DNA from: GCA-002727735 sp038134525
GTDB taxonomy: Bacteria; Bacteroidota; Bacteroidia; Flavobacteriales_D; Parvicellaceae
Direction: 5' to 3'
Length of the DNA: 64,000 nt
NCBI GenBank assembly: GCA_038134525.1
Contig: JAYPVI010000012.1
Span: 1-64,000 of the forward strand
Shown: in pieces, positions 1-9,534 of the stretch
How the letters are laid out: each line of letters starts with the position of its first letter
Numbering within the stretch: position 1 is the stretch's first letter
The notes under the pieces: model-generated
What the model saw: only the letters and a program-made list of their open reading frames with translations
Told to the model about the DNA's origin: nothing
Databases searched by the model: none
Translations under genes and position numbers: made by a program

Positions 1-3000
1 TACGCTGGTTCCTTCACAAATGATTAAAGTGTCACCACCAGCATCTGTAGGAACAATGGGGAATACAATAATATTGATCGTGTCAGATGAAAAACAATTA
101 TATTGGTCTTGTACTAATAAAATTAATTCTTCATTGTCAAATGGAAATGTTGTTGGATTTGGTGATAATGAATTAATAAGAGTTGAATCTGGAAACCAAG
201 TATAATTTACTCCACCTGATCCAAAGAGAATAATACTGTCACCAGGACAGAGCCATCTATCCCCGCCTGCATCAGCTAAAGGAAGTGCCAGTACGTTTAC
301 GGTAACAGAGTCGTAATTTACACATTGATTGGCGTCTATCCCCTTAAGTTGATAAATCAAGGTATCTGTTGGCCATACATTTGGATTGTTAATAGTAGTA
401 TTAGAAATGGTGGTAGTCGTTAACCATTCATAGCTCACACCCCCTGAGGCATTGAGTTGTGTAGTATCACCAAAACAAATATCTTCATTGACTCCTGCGT
501 CAATGTTAGGAAGACTATGAACGGTGATAGAAACGGATCCAGTGTCACTACAATTATTAGATCCCGTAACTAACACTTGATATACAGTGTTGTTTGTTGG
601 CCAAATAGTTGGATTAGCTAAAGTAATATCGCTAACTGAGTCTGTAGTTAACCAGACATAACTTATTCCTCCACCTGATAGTATGCCAATAGTATCTCCG
701 TTACATAGCGAAGTATCATTGGAGGTATAGATTGTGGGTAACATATTAACTTGAATGTTAATTTCTACTGTATCAGTGCAATTATCTGTATTTGAAGCAA
801 TTAGCTGATACGATGTATCAATTATGGGCCATACAATAGGATTTGATAATGTGGTATCTGAAATATTGTAATCAGAATTCCATGCATATTGATTTGCTCC
901 AGAGGAAGATAGCATTATACTGTCACCTTCACAAATTGATAAATTTGAATTAGTTTGAACATTGAATGGGGTTGGTTGAATCAGTTCAATAATTGTATCA
1001 TTTGAACACCCAGAGGTATCTGTAGAAATCAATTGATATATTCCTCCAGTTAGACTTGAAAATTGATGATTAGTAACATTTACAGCTGATGAAACTGTTA
1101 TTCCAGTAGTTGCATCCAAAATTTCTAATGACCATGGTCCAAAATTGCCCAACATATTTACATCAACAATTCCATTATTTAAATATGCACAGGTCGGGTG
1201 TGTCAATGTGGGTATTGGTTTAAAACATGTATCACAGAAAACATCAATTGTTAATGTAGCACTATCAGTACACCCACCATTAACATTAGTACAAATTACC
1301 TTAATAAAACTTGTATCAAACAATGAAAATGATGGAGATTGAGCAGAATTGGTATCTAACTGATTATTGATGTACCATTGAAAACTAAAGTCATTTAAGT
1401 TTGGTTGAATATCACATGTTGTAAATCTAGTTACAGGTCTATTCACACTAATTGCTGTTATAATTGAAGAATTACATGCGTTATTTATATCTGATCTGTA
1501 ATAAACACAAGAATTAAATGATGTAACTGTGTAAGGAGTAGACCAATTCCTTGTGTAATTTTGAGATGTATTGTCATAACATACCTCAATAATTAAATCC
1601 GAAATACCATCCCATTCATAGGCATTTGTTAGTTGATATGTATTCCAACCTAAGTTTACAATGATATTCTGTGAACTAAAAACAGTTGATAACCCTTGTT
1701 GAAATGATCCTATGCCAGATAAATTTGCACAACCCATTCTAATAGTAAAATCATTGAAAAGTGTTGTAGCAGTATTTTGACTTGTGGTTTCCCATGCTAT
1801 TTCTGTTATTTTGGTTCCATTAGCAAGCATAGAATTTAATTCACTTGATTTGTACAAAAATTGATGTTTTGCACTTTTATACCAATTGCCAAAAGGTGCA
1901 GGATATGTAGTTCCTGAATTTACTCCATTTTGAGAACCAACATCTGTTGATTGAGAAGAAGCACTACAAAAGTTATTTAAGCTTAATGCACATTGATTGG
2001 GTAATACAGTATTTAAGTTTGCATTTAGCTGAACAGAGTCATAACACAAAATGGATGAGTCATTTGCCGTTATATTCACACTAGGGTTGGAATAAGGAAG
2101 AATGGTAACGTTTAAAGTATCTTTTTTTACACATCCATACTGATTTGTTGTTGTGATTTCAAAATCAAAATTACCAGAGTAGGTTGGGACAAAAGTAGGA
2201 TTATAAGTGGTTGGGTTGCTTAATAAATTGGCTGGTTCCCATATAAAATTATAAGTATTGATATTATTTATTGAATCAAATGGTTCAACATTCAAGAAGA
2301 TTGATGAATTTATACAATTAGTTGTTGATGATTGAGTTAAAATATAATTAAAATCAGGTACTACATTTACAACAACCGTGTCTATGTTGGTGCAATTTCC
2401 AGCTAAATTACTAGTGACTTGATATGAAGTAGTTGTATCTGGATTGGCAACTGGGTTTGCACAATTGTTACAAGAAAAATTATTACCAACAGCAATGGGG
2501 TCTCCGCTAATAGATGACCAATTAAATTGTGTTCCTCCAGTTACATTCAAGGTTGTACCAACTCCTTCACACATAATTTCATCAAGTCCAGCATATGTGC
2601 TTTTAAGTACATTTATTACAATTGAAACAGAGCTTACTCCTACAATTGGACAAGCGTTATCTCTGGCATTTACCGTAATAGTTGAAAAACTGCTGCTATT
2701 TGGAGTAACAATTAAACAGAAGCTAGCTGTTGCAAAACCGTTTGTGAATGTATTTTGAGTCATGACTGCACCTTGAAAAATTTGACTTATGTTCGAATTG
2801 ATATAAATACTATCCGAAACATCATCAGCAAAAGTGATGTCAAAACAAACACTATCTCCCTCACAAGCTTGTATTTCATACGAATTTGTCTGAACGCCAT
2901 CTCCAGTTAAATTTCCTATTCCTCCAGGTGGTAGAGTAGGGTTATTATTATTACAATTAATAATCTCAAATTGAAAATCTTGAATGATACTGCCAATAAA

Positions 3001-3774
3001 GTTTCCGTTACTATCAAACTCTTTTATTAAAACTGCTATGACGTAATTTCCAATTTGTGTAGGAAAAAAAGTGATTTCTCCTGAAATGGGGTTAATCTGT
3101 ATTCCAGGAATAGGTGCTGTACCTGAAAAACCTCCTTGATAAGAAACAATGCCCGATGAGGATGTTTTAGCTGGTATTAATGAATAACTTAACGAATCTC
3201 CATCTGGTTCAACTACTCCAAAATTATATCGTACGGGTTGATTTACACAATTATATGGAATTGGATTAGCATTAATAACGGGAGATGAGTTACATGGACT
3301 TGAAGCACTTCTTAAAATGGATTCCCAATAATAATTATTCCCTGTTCCGCTCAAATTATTAGATGCATTTCTACAACAATCATCAAATGCAAAAACCCAA
3401 CTGTCACAATTGGCAGGTAATGTAATAGTATCTCTATAGGTGTGCTTATAGACTCCAGGCAATGATCCTCCATTACATTCACTTTGGGAAATCATCTGCG
3501 GACATAATTGTGAAACTTCTTCTCTAAAAGTAATAATTGGCAACTGAATAGTTGTAGGAAAATTTATTCCACAATTATTAGTTATAGTTATTGATTCTGG
3601 TCCATTTGATATAAAAGCTGTACCACAATCTTCAAATAAGGTTAAAGTGATTACGTATTGATTATTTCCTATACATTCATAAGAAATATTACCACCAGGA
3701 ACATGCGAAGAGTAACTAGTTAGAGATAAAATGATTAGGCCATAAGTGAAGAAAAATTTCTTCCAAAAATCCAT
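1..3774 (-). CDS. Giant secreted Ig-like/PKD-type repeat surface protein, C-terminus beyond window
   Basis: An open frame runs without a stop from an ATG at 3774 to the left edge (1258 codons), so the protein is partial at its C-terminus. Residues 1 to about 22 are a signal peptide. The mature part starts with an SHVPGGNISYEC-type module that I recognise from large Flavobacteriales surface proteins. A disulfide-rich middle follows, and from about residue 900 there are tandem repeats of about 75-80 residues with the cores DAG-x-D-x-x-IC-x-GD and GG-x-x-Y-x-W. Such proteins are normally exported by the Sec and type IX systems and end in a sorting domain, which would lie outside the window. The next upstream gene on the same strand carries the same repeat family, so the two may be paralogues. 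Role in adhesion or gliding is inference. Confidence 0.85.
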   Translation of the reverse strand, partial: MDFWKKFFFTYGLIILSLTSYSSHVPGGNISYECIGNNQYVITLTLFEDCGTAFISNGPESITITNNCGINFPTTIQLPIITFREEVSQLCPQMISQSECNGGSLPGVYKHTYRDTITLPANCDSWVFAFDDCCRNASNNLSGTGNNYYWESILRSASSPCNSSPVINANPIPYNCVNQPVRYNFGVVEPDGDSLSYSLIPAKTSSSGIVSYQGGFSGTAPIPGIQINPISGEITFFPTQIGNYVIAVLIKEFDSNGNFIGSIIQDFQFEIINCNNNNPTLPPGGIGNLTGDGVQTNSYEIQACEGDSVCFDITFADDVSDSIYINSNISQIFQGAVMTQNTFTNGFATASFCLIVTPNSSSFSTITVNARDNACPIVGVSSVSIVINVLKSTYAGLDEIMCEGVGTTLNVTGGTQFNWSSISGDPIAVGNNFSCNNCANPVANPDTTTSYQVTSNLAGNCTNIDTVVVNVVPDFNYILTQSSTTNCINSSIFLNVEPFDSINNINTYNFIWEPANLLSNPTTYNPTFVPTYSGNFDFEITTTNQYGCVKKDTLNVTILPYSNPSVNITANDSSILCYDSVQLNANLNTVLPNQCALSLNNFCSASSQSTDVGSQNGVNSGTTYPAPFGNWYKSAKHQFLYKSSELNSMLANGTKITEIAWETTSQNTATTLFNDFTIRMGCANLSGIGSFQQGLSTVFSSQNIIVNLGWNTYQLTNAYEWDGISDLIIEVCYDNTSQNYTRNWSTPYTVTSFNSCVYYRSDINNACNSSIITAISVNRPVTRFTTCDIQPNLNDFSFQWYINNQLDTNSAQSPSFSLFDTSFIKVICTNVNGGCTDSATLTIDVFCDTCFKPIPTLTHPTCAYLNNGIVDVNMLGNFGPWSLEILDATTGITVSSAVNVTNHQFSSLTGGIYQLISTDTSGCSNDTIIELIQPTPFNVQTNSNLSICEGDSIMLSSSGANQYAWNSDYNISDTTLSNPIVWPIIDTSYQLIASNTDNCTDTVEINIQVNMLPTIYTSNDTSLCNGDTIGILSGGGISYVWLTTDSVSDITLANPTIWPTNNTVYQVLVTGSNNCSDTGSVSITVHSLPNIDAGVNEDICFGDTTQLNASGGVSYEWLTTTTISNTTINNPNVWPTDTLIYQLKGIDANQCVNYDSVTVNVLALPLADAGGDRWLCPGDSIILFGSGGVNYTWFPDSTLINSLSPNPTTFPFDNEELILLVQDQYNCFSSDTINIIVFPIVPTDAGGDTLIICEGTSV

Positions 3775-3846
3775 ATTTAAAAATAGTAATTATTGATAAT
3801 TTGAATATTATCATATGTTATCTATTTTGGGTATTTTTATTAAAAG

Positions 3847-5574
3847 CTATTTTAATTTTAAAAGCTTATCACTGTGCTTGAAGAACCCATTTTTAACATT
3901 AAGGGTGTAGAAATATGTGCCATTAGGTAGTTCAACACCTACATTGTTTCTCCCATCCCATTTCAAATTATTACCTGTTGAAATAAATTGAATTTCACCA
4001 AATCTATTGTAGATTATTAATTCTGTACATTCATAGATTCTTCCGGGTACTTGAATAATGAATTGATCATTTTCACCATCTCCATTAGGAGTGAATACAT
4101 TTGGATAGTAGATGTCAAAATAGTTTTCAAAAGTATCTGTATTTCCACTTATTGTGATATTGTTAATACAATTTAGGGAATCCTGTACATTAAGTGTTGC
4201 ACTAAAGTTACTTCCAAAATCAAATATTTTTTCTACTTCTGAACTAGTTGAAGAAGTACTATCGCTAAAGTTCCAAATAAAATCAAATTCACTATTAGAT
4301 GTATTTGTAAATTCAACATATACACCATTACATCCCGGAATTAAAGTAGTATCAAATGTAGGTATAGGATTAGAAATATTTACAAAAACCGTGTCAGTAT
4401 AATTACACCCTGAGGCATTTCCAATATGAACTACATAATGAGTAGGATATGAAGGAGAAAGAATTGGATTATAGATAGTAGGATCAGAAACACCTTCAAT
4501 AGGAGTCCAACTAAAAGTAGTAGCAGGATCACCACTAATACTTCTTAGAATTGAATCTCCTTCGCAAATAATGGCGTCATCACCAGCATTGGCAACGAAA
4601 ACAGAAATATTTACGTCATCAAAATCAACACATCCATTGCTGTCGGTTACTTCGACAGTAAAAGTCATATCATCATTAGGAAAAGCCAACGGATTAGATA
4701 GGGTAGGATGATTAACAAAGAAACTGGGTTCCCATGAATAAGAAACACCGCCTGTCGCATTGAGTTGTATGGCATCTCCATAACATGCACTCACATTAAA
4801 TCCAGCATCTGCATTAGCCGAATCATGTAAAGCTACAACAATGGTATCTGTATTAATACATCCATTAGCATCAGTAGATCTTACCACATAACTTGTTAAT
4901 GTATCTGGACTAGCTATTGGATTAGGAATTAGATAATTACTTAAATTAATAGGAGTTAACCATTGGTATGTATCACCACCAATAGCATTAAGTTGAATCG
5001 ACAATCCATGACAAATTGTAGTGTCAGTACCTGCGTCAATATTAGGTAGCTGTAAAACTACAATATCAATAGTGTCTCGATTATTACAGCCGTTAGCATC
5101 GGTCCCAACAACAATATAGTTTGTATTTGTGTTTGGATTGGCACTTGGATAAGGTATGGCAGGATTTGTTAAACTACTAGCAGGAGACCAGTTGTAGGAT
5201 AATGCACCAGTTGCGATGAGTTGAGTAGATGAGCCATTACAAATGGTATCATTCCCTTGAACATTTACTGTTGGTAATGAATTGACAGAAATTAAAATAG
5301 AATCAATACTTACACATCCATTTATATCTGTAATTTGCACATAATAGGTAGTGTCAACATGATTAAAAATGTGTGGATTTGACACAGAAGTATCCGAAAT
5401 GTTATAGTTGGGATACCAAGCATAAGTTAATCCACCATTAGCAATAATATTAACTGAATCATAAAGACATATAGAGGTGTCGTTTAAAAGTGAAATATAT
5501 CCACAGGGGTTTGTTTGTGAGAAAAAAACATTAAATATCAAGCATTTTATGAGTAAGAATATGAATTTCTTCAA
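3847..5574 (-). CDS. Secreted Ig-like repeat protein with gliding-motility-associated (type B T9SS) C-terminal domain
   Basis: A 575-residue protein with an N-terminal signal peptide (about 1-19). Five Ig-like repeats of about 80 residues follow (roughly 23-412), each with a D-x-x-IC-x-G/GD entry, a G-x-x-Y-x-W core and a TD-x-NGC-x-x-x-DT exit. A PKD-like module spans about 413-488 (core FIWNFSDS). The last about 87 residues start at NVFTPNGDGEND and contain IYNRFGE, WDGRNN and LPNGTYFY. That is the classic CHU_C / gliding-motility-associated domain that targets proteins to type IX secretion. It lies 72 bp from the partial giant protein and shares its repeat family. Cell-surface location is well supported; adhesion is inference. 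Confidence 0.93.
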   Translation of the reverse strand: MKKFIFLLIKCLIFNVFFSQTNPCGYISLLNDTSICLYDSVNIIANGGLTYAWYPNYNISDTSVSNPHIFNHVDTTYYVQITDINGCVSIDSILISVNSLPTVNVQGNDTICNGSSTQLIATGALSYNWSPASSLTNPAIPYPSANPNTNTNYIVVGTDANGCNNRDTIDIVVLQLPNIDAGTDTTICHGLSIQLNAIGGDTYQWLTPINLSNYLIPNPIASPDTLTSYVVRSTDANGCINTDTIVVALHDSANADAGFNVSACYGDAIQLNATGGVSYSWEPSFFVNHPTLSNPLAFPNDDMTFTVEVTDSNGCVDFDDVNISVFVANAGDDAIICEGDSILRSISGDPATTFSWTPIEGVSDPTIYNPILSPSYPTHYVVHIGNASGCNYTDTVFVNISNPIPTFDTTLIPGCNGVYVEFTNTSNSEFDFIWNFSDSTSSTSSEVEKIFDFGSNFSATLNVQDSLNCINNITISGNTDTFENYFDIYYPNVFTPNGDGENDQFIIQVPGRIYECTELIIYNRFGEIQFISTGNNLKWDGRNNVGVELPNGTYFYTLNVKNGFFKHSDKLLKLK

Positions 5575-5725
5575 AATAAAATCTTATAAAAATTAAATTA
5601 ATATAAGATATAATTTTTTTAACACATAATATTTACTTCAGTAATATTACTTTTCAGTATTGATATTTGAAATTTCTAGTAAACTTCAAAAACTATTTTT
5701 ATCAGAGAATATAGTTAATTCGATA

Positions 5726-6199
5726 TTATTTTCTTCTTTCCACCTTTTTTGGATAAGAATATGGTTTTGAATTTAATTTTCTAAATTCTTTTGTTGCCTC
5801 ATAATATTTGGCCACCTTTTTAATAGGGATAATTTCCTTAAATTTTTCATGATATTTTATTTTTAAATCCAATATATTTTTACTCATTTGTAAACGTGAA
5901 TCCATTATTTCTTCTAACTCTTTATCTGAAATCTCTTTTTCATCTGTTAACATCATTCTGCCATAAGCATTTTCATCTTTTAGTTTTTTTATTTCAGCTT
6001 CCATTTCATTTACTACTGGCCAAAAACGTAAAGATTCCTCAGAATTTAGTTCCATTTTCATAGTGAAAAAGGCAATTTTATGTGCCTCTTTTTGTTCCTT
6101 GATTTGTGATTGATGAGGTTTTTGAGCTAAAGCTGAATAAGTATTAGATGCAAAAATCATCAAAAAAATGTATAAAGTTAATTTAGTCATAGTTTTCAT
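5726..6199 (-). CDS. Small exported helical protein, sensor of ECF-type sigma factor family
   Basis: 157 residues with a signal peptide (about 1-25, ending YSALAQ). The rest is highly charged and helical, rich in Glu and Lys, with an ESLRFWPVVNEME stretch seen in small periplasmic proteins of Bacteroidota sigma-factor operons, often named sensor of ECF-type sigma factor and resembling Spy/CpxP LTxxQ proteins. It is the third gene of a sigma / anti-sigma / periplasmic protein set, 14 bp after the anti-sigma candidate. By analogy with Spy/CpxP it may bind envelope stress signals. The family name is by resemblance; the function is inference. Confidence 0.7.
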   Translation of the reverse strand: MKTMTKLTLYIFLMIFASNTYSALAQKPHQSQIKEQKEAHKIAFFTMKMELNSEESLRFWPVVNEMEAEIKKLKDENAYGRMMLTDEKEISDKELEEIMDSRLQMSKNILDLKIKYHEKFKEIIPIKKVAKYYEATKEFRKLNSKPYSYPKKVERRK

Positions 6200-6213
6200 A
6201 ATAAAGTATTTAG

Positions 6214-6585
6214 TTATTGAAAATTTATTTCGGTGTTTAAGTAATCATCTACTATTGAACTGATGTATTGTTTATCATATTGAAAATCATCATCTAAAAA
6301 CGTATAGAATAACTCATCATCTTCAAGAAGATATTCATCCACACCATTAATCAACGATAAATACGAAACATGCAACTTAGCTGTTTGGTAGTGGTAAATT
6401 ACACCGATTCCTATTAATAATAAGATAGTTGCTGCAATTCGAAATAAAAATCGAAATAATGAAGTTCTTTGATTTGTTATTTGGATTTCTAATTGACTGT
6501 TTAGTCTTTCAAAGTAATCTGCAGGTAAAGAATAAACGTCTTCACTTTTAATTTTTGATTTTAATATATCATTGATGTTATTCAC
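6214..6585 (-). CDS. Probable membrane anti-sigma factor
   Basis: 123 residues. The N-terminal half carries YSLPADYFERL, matching the VPxGYFExL entry motif common in short Bacteroidota anti-sigma proteins. One transmembrane helix follows (about 43-66, RFLFRIAATILLLIGIGVIY), then an acidic extracytoplasmic tail of about 55 residues. It lies 31 bp downstream of the ECF sigma gene, the normal place for an anti-sigma factor. No zinc-binding HxxxCxxC motif is visible, so it is not a ZAS-type anti-sigma. The call rests on context plus topology. Confidence 0.65.
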   Translation of the reverse strand: MNNINDILKSKIKSEDVYSLPADYFERLNSQLEIQITNQRTSLFRFLFRIAATILLLIGIGVIYHYQTAKLHVSYLSLINGVDEYLLEDDELFYTFLDDDFQYDKQYISSIVDDYLNTEINFQ

Positions 6586-6616
6586 TTAGTATTTGATGTA
6601 AAAATTTATAAATGGT

Positions 6617-7165
6617 TTATTGTTGATCTAAAAACTGTTTTATTTTTTTTACAGCATGATGGTAAGAAGCTTTTAAATTACCAATACTTCCTCCTGTTAT
6701 TTGTTGAATTTCATCATATTTAAGGTTTTGAAAATACTTAAGTTGAAATACTATTTTTTGTTTGTGAGGCAAGTTTAGTATGGCTGTTTCTAAAAGCCTG
6801 CTTATTTCGTCTCCATTTTTATTAAAAATATATTCATCATTTGAACTTATATCGATAGGAGTATCCATTTCTACGATATTCATTTTTTTGTTTTTTCTTA
6901 TCCATTGAATAGTTTCATTGTAGGCCACTCTATATACCCAGGTAGATAATTTTGATTGGTGATTAAAACTATTTAACCCTTTCCAGCATTTCACAAACAC
7001 TTCCTGAAGAACATCATTTGTTTCTTCATGATAAATTAAAATACGTCTGATTTGAAAGTATAGAATTTTTTTAAATGTGTCAACAAACAAATTAAAACCT
7101 TGTATTTTAGTTTTAGGATTAGAAAAAAGTTGAATTATTTCTTTTTCTATTTCACATTTTATCAT
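6617..7165 (-). CDS. ECF-family RNA polymerase sigma factor
   Basis: 182 residues with the two-domain ECF layout. Sigma region 2 spans about 25-95 and includes NDVLQEVFVKCWKGL and the -10 recognition helix STWVYRVAYNETIQWIRK. Region 4 spans about 128-180 with LPHKQKIVFQLKYFQNLKYDEI and a helix-turn-helix. It lies 10 bp downstream of the transketolase C-terminal gene on the same strand, so transcription may run in from there. It is followed by a membrane anti-sigma candidate and a periplasmic protein, suggesting an envelope-stress circuit. The regulon cannot be seen here. Confidence 0.92.
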   Translation of the reverse strand: MIKCEIEKEIIQLFSNPKTKIQGFNLFVDTFKKILYFQIRRILIYHEETNDVLQEVFVKCWKGLNSFNHQSKLSTWVYRVAYNETIQWIRKNKKMNIVEMDTPIDISSNDEYIFNKNGDEISRLLETAILNLPHKQKIVFQLKYFQNLKYDEIQQITGGSIGNLKASYHHAVKKIKQFLDQQ

Positions 7166-7175
7166 ATTTAACCAT

Positions 7176-8126
7176 TCATTTACGCTTTAAAACACGATGA
7201 GTGGCTTCAATAATGTTGATAGAATGTAAACCATATTTTTTCATTAAATCGGAAGGTTTACCACTTTCACCAAATTTATTGTTAACAGCCACAAATTCCA
7301 TAGGAGAAGGCAATTTATTGGCTAATAATTGAGCAATTGATTCACCCATACCTCCAGCAATTTGGTGCTCTTCAGCAGTTACCACGCATTTTGTTTTAGC
7401 TACTGATGATAAGATGCATTCATTATCCAAAGGTTTAATGGTATGAATATTGATTAATTCGGCTGATATTCCTTGAGTTGCTAATAACTTAACAGCTTCA
7501 ATTGCTTCCCAAACTAAATGACCAGTGGCAAAAATAGACACATCTGAACCTTTACTTAATAATAAACCTTTTCCAATTTCGAATTTTTGGTTTTCTGGAA
7601 TAAAAATAGGGACTTTAGGTCTGCCAAATCGAAGATATACTGGACCATTATGCTCAGCAATGGCAATTGTAGCAGCTTTAGTTTGATTATAATCACAAGG
7701 GTTAATTACAGTCATTCCTGGAAGCATTTTCATCATTCCAATATCTTCTAAAACTTGGTGGGTTGCACCATCTTCACCTAAAGTGAGGCCAGCATGAGAG
7801 GCACATATTTTAACATTTTTTCCTGAATAGGCAATAGATTGCCTCACTTGATCATAGACCCTGCTAGTTGAGAAATTTGCAAAAGTTCCGGTGAATGGAA
7901 TTTTCCCCCCAATAGTTAATCCTGCCGCAATTCCCATCATATTGGCTTCAGCAATGCCAACTTGAAAAAATCGATCGGGAAATTTATTTTGGAAATCATT
8001 CATTTTTAATGAACCTGTTAAATCAGCACACAACGCTACAACATTAGGGTTCGTTTCTCCTAAATAAGATAAACCAGCACCAAATCCTGATCTAGTATCG
8101 TTATTTCCTAAAATATTTATTTCCAT
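7176..8126 (-). CDS. Transketolase, C-terminal subunit
   Basis: 316 residues covering the pyrimidine-binding and C-terminal domains of transketolase. The motif RFFQVGIAEANMMGIAAGL holds the Glu that activates thiamine diphosphate, and GTFANFSTSRVYDQVRQSIAY and GLTLGEDGATHQ are typical. With the separate N-terminal subunit at 9535-10383 it should form the enzyme that moves two-carbon ketol units in the non-oxidative pentose phosphate pathway. The two halves are separated by a von Willebrand A gene; only 2 bp divide that gene from this one, implying co-transcription and possibly translational coupling. Split transketolases are known in other bacteria. Confidence 0.95.
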   Translation of the reverse strand: MEINILGNNDTRSGFGAGLSYLGETNPNVVALCADLTGSLKMNDFQNKFPDRFFQVGIAEANMMGIAAGLTIGGKIPFTGTFANFSTSRVYDQVRQSIAYSGKNVKICASHAGLTLGEDGATHQVLEDIGMMKMLPGMTVINPCDYNQTKAATIAIAEHNGPVYLRFGRPKVPIFIPENQKFEIGKGLLLSKGSDVSIFATGHLVWEAIEAVKLLATQGISAELINIHTIKPLDNECILSSVAKTKCVVTAEEHQIAGGMGESIAQLLANKLPSPMEFVAVNNKFGESGKPSDLMKKYGLHSINIIEATHRVLKRK

Positions 8127-8128
8127 GC

Positions 8129-9502
8129 TTATAAGTTTAAGTTTAAATTTTGTCCTGAAGAAATTTTAAATTCTTTAATAATAGTATGTGCCATACTATT
8201 AGATCTACTATTTCTATATGAAATCATGTATTTACCTGGTTGAAGGTTAAGATTTTCAATATACCTATAATTATCAAAATCATAGATCCAAACATTCTGA
8301 CCATTTTCCTTCATAAATAATGAAGCTGGACCATTCCCTTTTGAAATTTGAACCGATCCATACAATGGTATGGTTATTTCTGTGATTTTACTTTGTTTTA
8401 TTTCTACATCTTCAAAATACAATCTGGGTAGTGTCAATATCTCAAGATCATATTTTCCCAATAAATATTCTTTTTCTGAATTCATTTTGTGCACATTGAT
8501 AGTACGGTATTCATTATCTTTCCTAACGATAACATTTATCCCAGTGTATGTGCTGTTTGAACCTTGCGTACTTAGCTTTAATATTCCTTGAGGGGTATTA
8601 GCAACAATAGTATTGTGTTTCCCAGGAATAAGCTTAATATCATCAACAACTACTTCTGGAATAGTATGTACTACCATTTTATAAGTGTAAATGGGATCTA
8701 AAGCAAATGTATCGGGTAATTGATTTCTATTTAAAGTATGTTTATAAGTGTACATCAATTTTTTACTTTTTGAATTGTAAAAACTCATAGTAACATCTGT
8801 TTCTTTTGGAAGTCCATTTACATTATTTAAATCTACTTGAACGGTAGTGTTGTTTAATGCTTGACTAATCACAAACTTCAATACTCCCTTAAATGAATCT
8901 TCATTATCAGCACTTAAAAATTCTCCAATGCAGGAAAATTGAGATAAATATGATGTGTCTAGTCCAAGACCAATTACAAAAGGTTTTAGTTTAATATTTT
9001 TTTCTTTTAATGCTAATGCAACAGCACAAGGATCTTCGTCACAAGCTTCAATACCATCTGTAATTAAAATTATGATATTTCTACATGATTTACATTCAGG
9101 AAAATCTTCTGCAGAATATTCTAGAGATCTTGCAATAGGTGTAGTTCCCTTTGGTTCTAAACCACGAATTTTAGTAATAATTTTAGAGTAGTTTTCCTTT
9201 GAACTAGCAAATGGCACTTCTAGTTTGGTATCTGAGCAATCTTGCTTTCCAGGAGCTATTCTTGTTTGATGACCGTATATTCTCAATGCTAAATCGACAT
9301 TTTCAAGTCCTTTTAAACTATCCATTGTTTGGGTCATAAGTTTTTTAGCAACTAAAATTTTGCTGCTGTTTTCCCACTGTGCATTCATACTATTAGAACC
9401 ATCAAAAATGAATAGTATTCTTATTTTACTGTCTTCCTGAGCAATGGCGAATAAGGAAGAGAATAATAAAAATAGCGATATAAATGATTGTCTATAATTC
9501 AT
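8129..9502 (-). CDS. Exported von Willebrand factor A domain protein
   Basis: 457 residues with a signal peptide (about 1-21, ending FAIAQ). The vWA domain spans about 26-215: its metal-ion-dependent adhesion site begins FDGSNSMNA (DxSxS), Thr lies in KGTTPIARSL and Asp in LITDGIEACDEDPC. Several Cys (CSDT, CKSC, ACDEDPC) could form disulfides. The rest, about 215-457, looks like beta-rich repeats without a family I can name. It sits between the two transketolase subunit genes, 2 bp before the C subunit and 32 bp after the N subunit. No link to sugar metabolism is evident from the protein itself. Confidence 0.88.
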   Translation of the reverse strand: MNYRQSFISLFLLFSSLFAIAQEDSKIRILFIFDGSNSMNAQWENSSKILVAKKLMTQTMDSLKGLENVDLALRIYGHQTRIAPGKQDCSDTKLEVPFASSKENYSKIITKIRGLEPKGTTPIARSLEYSAEDFPECKSCRNIIILITDGIEACDEDPCAVALALKEKNIKLKPFVIGLGLDTSYLSQFSCIGEFLSADNEDSFKGVLKFVISQALNNTTVQVDLNNVNGLPKETDVTMSFYNSKSKKLMYTYKHTLNRNQLPDTFALDPIYTYKMVVHTIPEVVVDDIKLIPGKHNTIVANTPQGILKLSTQGSNSTYTGINVIVRKDNEYRTINVHKMNSEKEYLLGKYDLEILTLPRLYFEDVEIKQSKITEITIPLYGSVQISKGNGPASLFMKENGQNVWIYDFDNYRYIENLNLQPGKYMISYRNSRSNSMAHTIIKEFKISSGQNLNLNL

Positions 9503-9534
9503 GATTTAATCAACATCAAAATTGATTCCAAAAA

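Noticed and set aside
2444..2758. Plus-strand 104-codon frame inside the left giant gene
   Set aside because: Antisense shadow of the minus-strand repeat protein; no signal peptide, family or promoter.
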